NCBI GenBank assembly: GCA_036583965.1
Contig: JAZBQD010000019.1
Coordinates: 22,261,085 to 22,325,084 of the forward strand
Direction: 5' to 3'
Source: Prunella strophiata
Taxonomy: Eukaryota; Chordata; Aves; Passeriformes; Prunellidae
Length of the DNA stretch: 64,000 nt
Every line of letters begins with the position of its first letter. Position 1 is the stretch's first letter. Shown piece by piece: positions 12,420 through 25,000 of the stretch. A program made the position numbers and the translations under genes. A model generated the notes under the pieces. The model searched no databases and had not been told where the DNA came from. It saw nothing but the letters and a program-made list of their open reading frames with translations.

Positions 12420-13940
12420 TGTGAGTGAAAGAGAACTTGTGTGAACATAAAATGAAAGTATCCATGGTCCTTTTGAAGGAAAGGTGGGAAAACAGCAAAG
12501 TAGAAGAAAAAGGATTTCAAGAAAGCAGACTTCAGCAAACTCAGGATACTGGGAGATCACATGTCATGGAAGAGAAATTTAAAGGAATAAAGGAATTAAG
12601 CACTTCCTGATGGAAAACATATTCTTTGGAATTTAATGATCCCAACACAGGGAAAGAATAGCTAGTATATAGCAAGAAGTCATCTGGTTAAATCATATAC
12701 ATTGACCTCAAACATGTGAGTCATACAGGAAATGAAAATTATGTGAGATTACTAGGATTAGTATAAAGGAATGCATAAGTATTTGGGGATATAAATCAAA
12801 AAGAAAAAGGCACAGAAGAAGTTATAATTAGGAGGAGCAAGAAACCTTTTATAGGTGACCAACTCAAAAAAAAATAATTTATAAAGGGCATCACAGTTTA
12901 TGACTATGGAGTTTCTAGTTGAATTCTGTAAGGAATAAGAGAAAGACTGAGAAACTATTTTGTACTAAACTGAGAGAGCAAACTAGTAATATCTTAGATC
13001 AATTTAATGCCTTCTTTGTTTCAGTATTCACTACAGAAGTCTGCTGTAATCATGTGGCTAATATAATTATTATGAAAACCCATGATCTTACAGACTAATA
13101 AAATCGACTCTAGCTTATTTAGAGCACTGACCAGAACTATTTAAAGCTGTTAGCAGGCATCTCTGATAACATAGGAGATGCTTGCTAAGGCTCTAAGAGT
13201 TTGAAAAAGGAAAAATGTAGTGCTTAAAGGATAAAAAAGAAGCCAGGGAAATTTTCATCAGCCACTTTGACTGCAATTCCTAAAAAAATGCTAGAACAAA
13301 CAAAATGGACAAATAATGAAATTAATTATATGTAAACATCTGGAAGATAGCAAAGAAATGTCTGACATACAGAATGGATCTGTTGAGAGCAGCCCACATC
13401 AAACCAGTCTGTTTTCCTTGTGCTTTGGGCCAGTAGATCTGTAACAGAAGAGCAATAATAAATGTTTTGTATCTTGACCCCAGCAGGTTTTCTGACCATT
13501 CTTTACATATCATATATATGCCACATTTTCCTGAGCAAAGCAGGGAAACTTGATTTATGAGGAAATCTGAAGAACTGATGGTGTTTAGTCTATGAGAAAA
13601 GTCTGAGGTGAAACGTGTCTTTAGATAAGGCTTCTAAGCTACCCCAGAAAGAAGAGAATAATTTTTCTCCCATGTTCAGCATAGACAGGACAAGAAATGA
13701 GAGTTTTAAAATGCAGCCAGAGAAATTAATGTTAGGTATTGGAAGGAATAAGTAGAAATAAGTAGAAATAATGAAGCACAGGCATATGTGAAGAGATGAT
13801 GTCAAATTTCTGTTACTGGGATTTGTTATGTTCACATTACCTGTGCTCAGGAATGTTGCTGATACTTTTGCCCTGCATCAAGACAGTAGATAGGATTAGA
13901 TGAGCTTTCAAGGTACTTTCCAGTAGCATCTTATGTCAAA
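12420..13940 (+). mobile_element. degraded CR1/L3-like LINE fossil, plus strand
   Basis: Read on the plus strand this matches the general text of old CR1/L3 LINEs in order. There is an upstream portion with 'gcagacttcagcaaactcag'. A 3' portion reads like 'ggtgtttagtctatgagaaaa', 'gacaggacaagaaatgag' and 'taaaatgcagccagagaaat'. It ends near 13880-13925 with 'gattagatgagctttcaagg', a CR1-type 3' tail. All frames are broken. The middle part is too decayed to place, and the exact left edge is uncertain. Confidence 0.65.
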
Positions 13941-16900
13941 AATTTGCTGTTCTCCAACCTTGGCTGTCTCAATCTTGTGTCTATGTCAAACACTTTTTAG
14001 ACAACAGTGATGGCAACCAAGCACTTTTCAGCATTCACTTTCAGCACTCACTTCAATAACATTTTGTGAAAAGGAAAAAGGTATTCTGATTTTTGTAATG
14101 CAACTGTCAGAAAGAGCTTCTCTGTATCCATGTAAAGCTGGGGCCAGAAAATATTAGGCTTATATGCAGTTGATATTTAAACTAAAAATAGCTTACACAT
14201 TTTCAGTGAAAAGTCACTCACCAACTGTAAGCAATCTTAATTTTTCCTTTTCCAATGTTTTTCCTCCACAAGCTTTTTAAAATACTGTGTTGGGAGCTTC
14301 AAACTGACTTGTAATTTAGTTAGAAATTTTTGGTTTCATCTAACAAAATTCTGAAAGTTGTACCTGTAGTTCAGGTAAAAATTGTGATGTCTGTGTAAAG
14401 TATCATCTTACCAAGGGATATCACAAGGCCTTAGCATTGTCCTATTTACAAAAGAAGAACTTAGAGCATTATTGTTATTGCCTGGTAACATGGTAAGTCA
14501 CAGAACAGTGTGTGAACTGTTTAATAAAAAGCAAGTTTCAAATCTACAGTGACTTGAAAAAAATCAGCATTCTTAAAAAAAGAAAGAACCAAATAATGTA
14601 CTTTTTCAGAAGTTAGGCCTTGTTTCGCTTTTATTCTTGTCTCCATTTTTGCACATTAAATCTTTGTGAAATAAATATTATAAAACAAAAAAAATATTTG
14701 TACTAAACATAGTTATGGAACTGGAAGCCTTATGGGATGGAATTTATTATATTCTTAGGCCACAGGAGAACAGAGATGGAGCTAAATGTTAGGTATAGTG
14801 AAGGATAAAATTGGCAAGAGCATCATGTAATCAAGGATGGGTTTGATCTGCTAGAAATTAATGGAAGATAAATCATTGAAAATCATGATCAGCAAATATT
14901 CTTTCCATTCTTTCGAGTGTTAACTTCAAGAACTGGTTATTTTTATTTTATTTTTATAAATGGGATAGTTTTTTTGTTAATACAACAAATAGGTAACTTA
15001 GAAGTAGTTATAACTAAAATTCCATTTGTTTTAACCTGGGTTGAGAAAGGGAATACTAAAAGACTTGGTGGGAAAAAGTGATTGGAAAGACTGAAGTTAT
15101 GAAAACAGCTCATTTTTCTGAAGTAAAATGTAAGCATTGTCAAGAGTTGTTAAATCTCAAGATAAAAAGAATTCACACTTATTTCAAAATGAAAATTAGT
15201 TTCTTCAGAGTTTCTACATCAAATGAATGAAGCGTTGTCTGTTGAAGCAGAAGAGAAAACATGGGTTTGATGATCTTCCAAGTGAGACATCTTCAGTGTC
15301 ATTGAAAGTTAGCCACAATGAAAATGTAATTCCCTACCCTAGGTCTTCCTGCAGCTCTTCAACTGCAAATTCCTTTCAGAGCATTCTCATTTCATTTTTG
15401 AAAACCACAATATGACAGATCAATTGGTGACTGCACCTTAAAAAAAAAAAAAAAGGAAGAAAAAAAAGAAATTAAGTCAAAGTCTTGAACTTGTTAGAAA
15501 GTTGCAATCTTCTTTTCTTCTAAAAACATCATCTTCAGTGTAGCACAAAATGAGCAATTTGAAAGTGATTGAAGCACTTTGCCCTGAATACTCTCATTCA
15601 GACAGATTTAAATTTGTGGTTTCATATTAGATACTACAAGTGAAGAGACAGAGGAAAAAAATTAAAAGAACAACTAAAACAATCAACTTTGACATTAAAG
15701 CAGATGGTTCGTTGCACATGAGAAATGATCCAATAATGGATACAAGTATCCACAGAGAAAAAGGGGTTCCTACTTAATGCTATTGATTTTTTGTCTGAAA
15801 GGAAAAGCAAAGAATATTGTGTCCAGGTTGGTATAGATGCTTCCTACTAGTTCAAAAGAGAACCAGAGGAGGGATCTTTTCATTTGTTCTAATGATAAAA
15901 ATAAGGAGAATAAAGCAATTTACCTTAAAAATCACTTTAAACATTTCTATGGTAGGTGTTCAGTATACATTGATAGTACAGTTGTGAAATAATGCAGTAT
16001 TTCACACCATCATATGGCATATTTTGGGAGTTTCAAAGATTTTCCTGCAACCATCTATCTCATATTTGTTTGATTAAAAAAGTGGATTGATGCTGCAGAT
16101 TCTCAACAACATTCAGAGGAACTGTGCAAAATTTTGGACTTGATTTTAATTTACAGAAAGATGACTTGTGTAGCACAGAGCGACCTAAAAATACCTCTAA
16201 GTCCATTTTGCAGCATCCAAGCAGTACTATGTCATTTTTTGGTAAAAGGAGATCAGGTCTAAAAGCTCTCTATACTTAGATAAGAAATAACACAGGCTTT
16301 CCAATTTGTGTTGAGCCCAAAGTGTGGTAAATACACTACAGACCTTACTGTTGGTATTTTTTTTTACAGGCATGTTACATTTACAAAAGCTATTACAATA
16401 TGAGTTTGGCAGATAGAAATTCTATGGACATGCAAGTCTACAACCATGGTCACAGGGGAAAAAATGGCACATCTAATTAACAGCTACAACCACACAGGGA
16501 GAAAAAGATATTCTTTGATTATTTCTAGATTTTTTTTTATTATTAGAAGTGTTATTTATCCAGCATTGATTATTCATACAGTTGCCTGGTTTTTTGTCTA
16601 AATTTGGAAAAAAGTAGCAGAAATGTGGAATGTAGACTCTAAGCCTACTTTTCTTCCTTCTTTTAAGGCTAACAGGCTTTGTACATGACATGTATGGGAA
16701 GAAGCGATGCCACAATTTATGTCAAAAGACTGAAATTTGGGAGATGAATCACAGTGAATAGATACTCATAATCTGACAGATGTCAGTTTTGCAAAATATA
16801 TACAGTTCTGTTCAGCAAGCTCAGTATGTGTCTGGTGATTCAGATTTATTTGGTTGAACAGTTAATCTCTGAAAAAGTTTTTCAGTATTCTGGAATGGCT

Positions 16901-17590
16901 TGTCAGAATCCAGCTGCCAAATACCCTGAGCATTCTGTCTCTGCTCATCTTCCTTCCTCCTGCTGGATCCCCTTTGTAAAGAAAGAACAAATGGTCCATT
17001 TCCAAAAACTGTCTGAACAGATTAACATGGACCATGACTTTTCCAGACACTTATTCTGGAGTGCTGTGGGTACCAGAGGGAAAAGTGGATAAAACCTTTT
17101 TCCTTGCATCTTAAAGCTACTTCCTCTAGCTAAAAGTGGGAATAGAGTAGATAAGTCAAGTTGCCTGACTTAGAACACAATGAGGTAGAAAGGATAGTCA
17201 TGGGTCAGGTAGAGATACAATATTTGTCAGGACGTAAGAAGCACAGCACCAGCTAGGCTCAGTAAACAGAAAAGGAGGGAAGGAAGTTCTTTAATTAGCA
17301 GAACGTGTAATTAAACCTGAGTCCTGGTGTTCTTCTGCTGTCATAAAATATATCAGATATCTACTAGCAAAGTGCATCTTACTCACTTCTAAGCTCTGAC
17401 CTATATTGCATTTATACTGGGGATTTTATTAGTGCTAGTCTGACTCTGACAGCAGCTATGTACTAAGAATTTAAAGATTAGAACCCTATTATTACAGATA
17501 TCAACATAGGTCCATATGATGGAATTTGCATTCACCCCTAATTAATTATTTATTCCATGACACTGGGAGAGCAATAAGGTTATGCTTGCA
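13941..17590. other. AT-rich non-coding stretch
   Basis: No gene or identifiable element was seen. A short A-rich tract lies at 15440-15469. An 88-codon open frame at 16826-17092 has no recognisable features and is not called. Confidence 0.55.
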
Positions 17591-17599
17591 TTCTAGAAG

Positions 17600-18800
17600 G
17601 TAAGCAGACTGTCCCAAGTAATTATAGATTTGTTACCCTGGCATCAATCAATGCTAATACAATTGAAAGTTATTAAGAATTTGTTTTTTAAAAAAAGAAT
17701 TAAATAGTGGAAATATAATGAATGCCAGTCAAAGTTGATGTACAGAAAATCAGTCTAGTCAGTCGTTGACACTTATATGTTTACTAATTTATAGAGAAAA
17801 TATATACAGATTCTTATAAGGCAGCTGAACTGACTAACAAAAAACAACCTAATTCAAGAATGAGCCTTATAGAGTGTTAACAAAGCACATGCTGCTCTGG
17901 TTGAAGGACTTGAAAGACAAAAAAGTAGTTGTTAATTGAGAATTGTTAATGTTAATTGAGACTTATTAATGTTAATCATGAACGGAGTTTACCTTGCACA
18001 AGGATTGACACGTGTTTTTAGTAGGCTGGTGGACGGCTAATGATAATCCCTATTTCCCCCATTATTTTAACAAATAAATGGTACTAAGGGCATTTGGTAA
18101 CATTTGCAGATAATATAGAAGTAAGAGAAATAGTGAATACTGAATGATGCCAGGGAAGTCTTATGGGACCACTTGGACTGGTTGAGTAAGTTATGGCCAT
18201 TCAAAGGAAGTTATATTGTACCACTGACAAAAGCAAGCTCATATCTTTATGAGCAGAAAACATGCTGTCTGAGGAGTTGTTTCCTAGAAAAGAATTCTGA
18301 AAAAGATTTCAAGGTCACAGTGGACAAATGAGTCAACATGGGTTCCTACTGTAACGATTTGGCAAAAATAGGTAAATTGAATTGGAAATTAACCACTTGA
18401 GAAGTCATTTAAATTTTGCATATGAAATTGGTGCTGGAATCCTGACTAACTATGAGACATTGCATTTTAAAGAGAATGGTGAGCATTTTGAGTGGATAGA
18501 GAGCCACAGAAATAATTGTGGAGAATTACTTTGTAGTTTGAAAAGCTGAAGAGCCCAGTCTGCCTATTTCATTTTTTTTTAAGAGAAGGGAGAGAGAAAT
18601 TGTTCAGAAGTGATTTGATTACCATGTATAAATACTTTCCTGTAGACAAAATCTGACATTCTAAAGAGATATTCTTTTTAGGGAAGAAAGGCATAGTACA
18701 GTAGCATCCTTTTGTTCTGGAACCTGGATCGAAATAAATCCACATTAGGAACAAAACTCAAAATTTTTTAACAGAGATGGACTGAACTACAGAGGCAGAT
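17600..18800 (+). mobile_element. second degraded CR1/L3-like LINE fossil, plus strand
   Basis: A decayed reverse transcriptase is visible on the plus strand. The triplets at 18103-18114 read F-A-D-N where active LINEs have F-A-D-D. Downstream comes text such as 'tttcaaggtcacagtggac', 'ggtgctggaatcctgac' and 'gagagccacagaaataattg', matching the usual order of RT-thumb and 3' sequence in this class. Stops and frameshifts are frequent. Boundaries are approximate. Confidence 0.65.
17931..17980. repeat. 20-base tandem repeat, 2.5 copies
   Basis: The unit GTTAATTGAGAATTGTTAAT is followed by a copy with two changes and then a half copy starting GTTAAT. It lies within the decayed LINE, so it is probably a local replication-slippage duplication. 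Confidence 0.85.
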
Positions 18801-20754
18801 GGAGATTCTTCAACCCCTAAGATGAGGATTTGGAAATTTCTCTAAAAAAATATGAATAACCTTCAGATCAAAACAGGACTGGGGTTATTTTCTTGCATTT
18901 GTGAAAAATAAGTAGCCTTAGTATGAGATAAAATTTAATTGACTGTGATATGCCGGAGATCCCACTAAAGGGTTTTAAAAGTCTTTTCTGACCTATGACT
19001 TTAGAGGGAAATATAAAGCATTTTACTCACAAAAATACCTCAAAAGAATTTTAAAGTTCTAAGTCATGCATTCAGAAGGGGACAAAACAGAATGTAGGCT
19101 TCGTGAACAAATTTTCTCCAAACTGTTGTGAAATAGTCCAATTACATGTTCTTAGATGTTTGAAATCATGTGGAAAATGAATAATGTGTAAAAAGGCACT
19201 GCCTGCATAGATTAGTGGAATAGTTACATGGAAATACTATGTGGTCATGCAATTATAAACTTATTCTAACAAATGTACATGAACAAAACTACTGCTGTCA
19301 TTTACAAGCTTCTATCTGTAACATCTGTGACCCTTTAATGGGAACAGTGAGGTTGAAGGGAGTGAGAAACAGGCCAAGGCAGTTAAATAGGAAGAAAGTA
19401 TCCTGAAGGCAGATCTGAGATAGATATAGAGTGCTTTAAAAATATTGTGGAAGAAAAGTACCTCTTTTCGGGTCTGTTTCTGCATTCAAAAGAATTATTT
19501 AGACCCAGTTCCTCTTTTCCTTCGTTCTGTTTTAGGGTAACTTGGAAGAAATCTTAAAGGGTATTATGTTTAACTAATTGTCAGATTGATGGGTTACCTT
19601 GTTTGTCTAAGCATACTAAGTTGGCTGAGCAGAGCTTGATGGGAGTCTGGAGATGCTGGAATGAAAGAAAAGAGATGCCATTTCTGCGAATTTTATACAT
19701 GGTTCTCCAGTCTCAAGGATGATGGAAAACTATGACTGAAGAGCTGGAGAACTCTACATTTTATTTCACATTTTTGTAGGCTGAAAATGCAGATAGAAGA
19801 GATGTCATAACTCTCTGAATAAAAAGAGAATAAGAAGTTAATTTTAGTTATTTTTCCCTGTTCTTAGATGCATATAATGGCATAGGGATGGCTTTTTTTC
19901 TGACATATGCTGCCTCAGGAAGAACTTAAATGGGCTTTTCTCAGGGAATAGTAGTAGTTAAAAGAAAGCAATACAAAATAAGAAGCAAATATAACAAACC
20001 AACGAATCCTATGTTATCTTCTGTTAGCATGTCTATAAACTTGCATTTTACATGGTATACATTTTTTGTCTGATAAAATTTCATGGCATAACACTTAGAT
20101 GTTCATTTCCCTTTGCAAGATCTTTCTCCTCATCCCCCTTTCATGAAATAAGAAATGAAACCAATGGAATAACTTTTTCTTCACACTTCATGAAAAAATT
20201 GCAACAATCTTGGTGCCTCTAGTAGGAAGCATTGGTGGGAATTAGATCTTCTTGTGACTGTTTTGCTGATTTCAGTGATACTCTTCTAATATCACTGAGC
20301 CAAATTATGTTCATGGAGTTTCCTTTATACTCTTTTATACTATATAGACCATTTCTTATATCACATTAACCATAGTGCTAATATAAGAGATGTACTTCTG
20401 TTGTTTTGGTGACCTACTGTATTTAAATATGAAAAGAGGTTTTATAAGGTGCAAGTGTGATCTTCATGATTTGAGAATTAAATGGAGAGTAAAGGTAATT
20501 ACATTCAGAGGACAAGGATAGTATATCCAACGGGAATAAAGATAGGGTAATAGAAATTACTATTGGCAGTGTGTAAGAATATAGAAAATTTAGAGTTCTT
20601 ACCTGAGAAAACAGGAAACCTGTATTATGTGCCAGAAAAAGCTGGCACTTGAAATTGCAACTCCACTAGCAAGGATTTTATATTAATCTTTCAATTCTGG
20701 GGTGGTACAATGGGATTGGCATATATCAAATTTTGTTTGTTTTTAAAAAGAGAT
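18801..20754. other. AT-rich non-coding stretch between two LINE fossils
   Basis: Nothing could be assigned. Given the LINE fossils on both sides, part of it may be unrecognised decayed CR1, but I have no sequence evidence for that. Confidence 0.5.
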
Positions 20755-22005
20755 GGAAACAGGACTACAGGATTGTTTTTTTGACCTTGATGTTGTGCAA
20801 GGTCTTAGAAAACATTTGAAAGGAAGGAGCAATCAAGATCATGGAAGTAGAGGTAAATAGAGAATGGGATAAAATATGAGGTGGTTTTAGCAAAAGTAGA
20901 TCATGTCAGACAAACCTCATCTTTCTCTGATAGGATACAGGTTTTCTTCAAAAACTGCAGCATAGTCGACCTGATATATCTGGGTTTATGCAAAACATTT
21001 GAAACTGTGTTCATGGAAATCTTTATTTAAGCAGAAGAGGACATGATTTGGAATAAAAATCTATCTGAAGACTTACAGAGAGGGTTTTTTTTTTGAAAGA
21101 GAGGTAGTAAAAACATAGAGGATTGATTTATGGTATTTTTCAAAATTCATCTTGTAGGCTGATTCTCTTTACTCAATTCACATTAATGACCCTAATTCAT
21201 AACCCAGTTTGTGTTTGTGAAATTTGCAGATAATGGAAAGTTAGGAGGTATTTGTAATATTGAGGAGAATCTACCTATGAGATAGGAAAAATGACATGAC
21301 AGTCAGCAGGAATCATCACAATGAGAAAAAAATTTAATACTGCAAAGTCATGCATTTAGGGCCTTCTGCTGTGAGCTGGAGGCTCATTGGTCAGGGATGA
21401 AAGAAATTAAACTTGTGTGTTTAATAAGATAAATGCACTGATAGTATTTTTCAGCCATGAAGAAGGCCTTGTAAAGGTCAAGCCCAGATTTCGCCTTGGA
21501 TATTGGAAAATATTGATACAATTAAGACAAAATACTGTTACATCTGATCTGGATTACTGGTATCAGACTGACTTTCTGTACTGGAAAAAAAAGTGAATTC
21601 TAACTGGAACAAACCCAGGAAAGGTGTTCAAGGGCCTTTAATGGAATGGTAAAAAAGTCTGCTGAGAGGAGATTACAAGAACATGGCTTGGTTTGGCTGA
21701 CCAAGAGGAAGATTCGAAGAGGATATTATTACTTTCTGGAAATACATTTTGGGGGTAAATAGCAAGTAGGGAGAAGAACAATTAAAGTTAAAAGATAAGA
21801 TCAGATGGATATGAATTAATCAATAATGCATTTAGACAGGAAGTTGAAAGAAGTTCTCAAGCCATCAGAAAAATGAACTTCTGGAACTGTCTCCTGAACA
21901 CAGTAATGGGTGCAAGGAGTCTTAATGGCTTACAAGGTGAAGCTTTGTAAATTTAGAGCAGGCTAGAGATGGTCATGAACTTCAAAAGCAAAGCTTGTGA
22001 AATGA
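20755..22005 (+). mobile_element. third degraded CR1/L3-like LINE fossil, plus strand
   Basis: This is the clearest of the old copies. In order on the plus strand it reads: 'aggactacaggattg', 'aaggaaggagcaatcaag', 'ggttttagcaaaagtagatc' then 'catgtcagacaaacctcat', and 'gacctgatatatctgggttt' followed by a decayed K-T-F-[DE]-T-V motif. Then come the RT active-site region at 21223-21234, reading F-A-D-N followed by G-K-L-G-G, and the thumb and 3' text. The frame is interrupted throughout, so the element is dead. Confidence 0.75.
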
Positions 22006-25000
22006 GGCTTTGTGCATTTAGTTTTCTGTCATTCTCGTGAGAGCACTAAAGGAAGATTTGCTCTCCATGTACAGCTGTGTCAGGAAGTGTTTGGTGCCAT
22101 AAGCTTTGCTGTAAAATTATTAAGTAAAAGATAATAAAGCCAGAAAAGCTGGCAATGAGATACAATGGCACAGGCAAAAGGAAAAGCTAAGTACAAGTGT
22201 GGTTTCTGTCCTGTGGATATCAGGCACATCCAGGAAAGCAAAGTGACTCTGTTCAAACCCAGTATGGGCTCCACAGGCTTCTATGGCTGATACATGCAAG
22301 GACAGAGGATTGAGCCCACCCATACCCACTTATTAGATGAGGTTCTTTATCTCTTGCTGGATCATGAGCTTTCAGTAGTAATTGTATTTAAATGTTGTAT
22401 TTAATTAATGTATCACATGCTTCTGAGTTTCCATTCATTGCCTGAGGAAGAGGAGAAAAATGTATGGTTTTCTTCACTCCTTTTTGGTTGTGTAACCTCA
22501 TTTTTTAAATAGTTTTCACTCCCCCAACTTTCTCTGATGAGATTGACCATGAGATGAGCTTTGATGGGATTTTAGTTTTGCTGCACTGAATTCAGGTCAG
22601 AATGAAAATTGTTTTAGTGGTCAAGTTGGCAAGGATCTTCTTGAGGGAGCAGAATGGGGTGGAGGGTGCCTTTCCTTGTATGAAGAGTGTTTCACTTTAG
22701 TGTCATTTGAGTTCAACCTAACAAAACCCCTGTCATTACAGGGGCCTCAGAAGTGACTTCTGGAAGATGGAAACTGTGCATGTTCTTGTGCCTATGGTGT
22801 ACTTCTCCATTCAGTGTTCTGGGATTGAACTGATACGTGATATTGATATGATTCAGAAACTACTGTTTTATTGATGAAGTATAAACCCAAGTTCTTGTTA
22901 GATTTTATTACAGTTTGCTAGCCTCTTTCTCAAGAATTGAATTTCTAACTACAGCTTTGTGATGAGTTACCAGCTGACTGACTGTATTCCCCCTAAAGTT
23001 TGAACTAGGCATGATATACTTCATCACTCCCTGAACTGCTGTTTAGTACTGCTGGATGCTTTTTTGCATTTGAGAGTTTGGAAGCATTTAAATTATGGGA
23101 CAGATAAATTTGTAATCCTTATCATGCTGTCTTGCAGAGAGCAGTTTCTAAGACACATTGTGCTGAGACATTAACATTTATCATCCTAGATTTTTATTAA
23201 ATTATTATGACTTTACTATTAAATATGATATGAAGTATAAAAACATATCCTACCTTAGAAAGGGTTGTAATGATTAAAACTCCAAACCAGACATATAGGA
23301 AAGGAAAACATTAAGTGAATAGTTCACATTGTAATTTAAGACAGATGAGTATTTTTATCTCCAGAAAAGAAAAATGCAGCCCAAATACCAGGTGTAAGGA
23401 AGAATTTAAAGGCTAGATGAGCAATTCTAATAGGACAAAAATATTACCTTATACCACTTTCTAGCTTTTACAGAGTTCTTGAAATAACTGAGCTGCTAAT
23501 AAAATATTCAGTCTATTTTTAAAAATCTGAAATAAGTTACCACAATATTCCAAACATTTGCATAGAGATAAATATTGTACCTATTTTTAAATGGTGTTGT
23601 GAAGGATACAGAATTTGCAATCTGAATGCAATGAAACCAATTTATTTATCAGAGACTTTATTTTCAGATAGCCAACTAGACATTGGTATTCAGAAGAAAC
23701 CTTTCTTATGGAAGAAAAAAAAAAAGTGAAATTATAAGTTATTTTAAAAACAAAATCTTGAGGGTAGATTCCTGACATTTTGACCTTTCTCAGTATGGCA
23801 GATGCATTCCCAGTGTTTGTCATTGCAGGACACAGATATTGCCTTTATGCCATTAAAAACTGTTAATGGGGTATGGTGTTGAAAACCTTTCCCTAAGGGA
23901 TCCAGGATACATTGTATTCAGGGATACAGTTCTTAGCTTAAGAACTTTGCTTTTCAAGCCTCTCCACTTAAACCTAAAAAGATAGGATATCTCCTAACAG
24001 ATCATGTAGGTGTGGCCAGTACCGTGTTTTTCATGGAATCTTTCAAAGGAGGAATTCGCTAATAAAGTAAGACTAGAAGAAGCTATAGGGAAGCCATGAC
24101 CATCTCCTTGGCTTATAGGTTTCATTTTTAGTTTCTTCCTTCCTTCCCTGGGAGGAATGTACTTCTTCTGCCCTCTACCACTGATTTGCTATTTTATAGC
24201 CTCCCCTACTAAGATGAGAAAGAACTCTTCTTTCTAGTAATCTAACAAGTCACAGCTGTTAGTTCAAGCAGCATGAAGGAACTACTGTCCTGTTCTCACA
24301 CAGTGGGAGAATTTAAATGCAAAGTGAACCAGGAAGGGGTTTATGTGTGTTACCCCTGACACTGAACTGTTAAGGGGTTTCCAGTGGCAGAAATTTTGAT
24401 TTTGTCAGAAAAAATGAAGGAAAGTAACTCCTGTAATATTGGATCTGTTGATCTGTTTAGTCAACAACCTTGGATCCTATCTCAGGGACAAAAGCTTCTT
24501 GCATCTAGACTGACTGGATCATCCATCTATAGCAATGTGCCACTTAGCCTGGCCTGGCCAAGATACCATCAGTTGATGTCTTTTGAGGTACTTATGAAGG
24601 AAATGTCAAGTAATCAGTTATTGCTGCCTTATCATCTCTAGGAAGAATTTTCTGTGGACTAAATGAGAGTCCAGGAAAATTACTGCTTTGTGTAAGGGAA
24701 GTCAAAGTTCAAAGACAACTTCAGGTCACCAAATTTCTGAAATGGATAGATCCCATCTTGCTGTCATAAACCCCTCAGAGTTGAGGGCCTAGCTTTTGAA
24801 ACTGCACTTAATAAAAATTATGTTTAAGCAAGAGAACACCTTTGAAACCATTGTGGATTGTTCAGGTAGCTCTGGAGTTCACCTTCTGACTTCGGTTTTC
24901 TTCCAGGCATTCTGTAGCATGGGCTATTGGTGCTAAGATTCTATTGATCTGTCACCCATTCCTCTGGCAGGAAACCTTGTTTCTATACCTGTCAGTGCAC

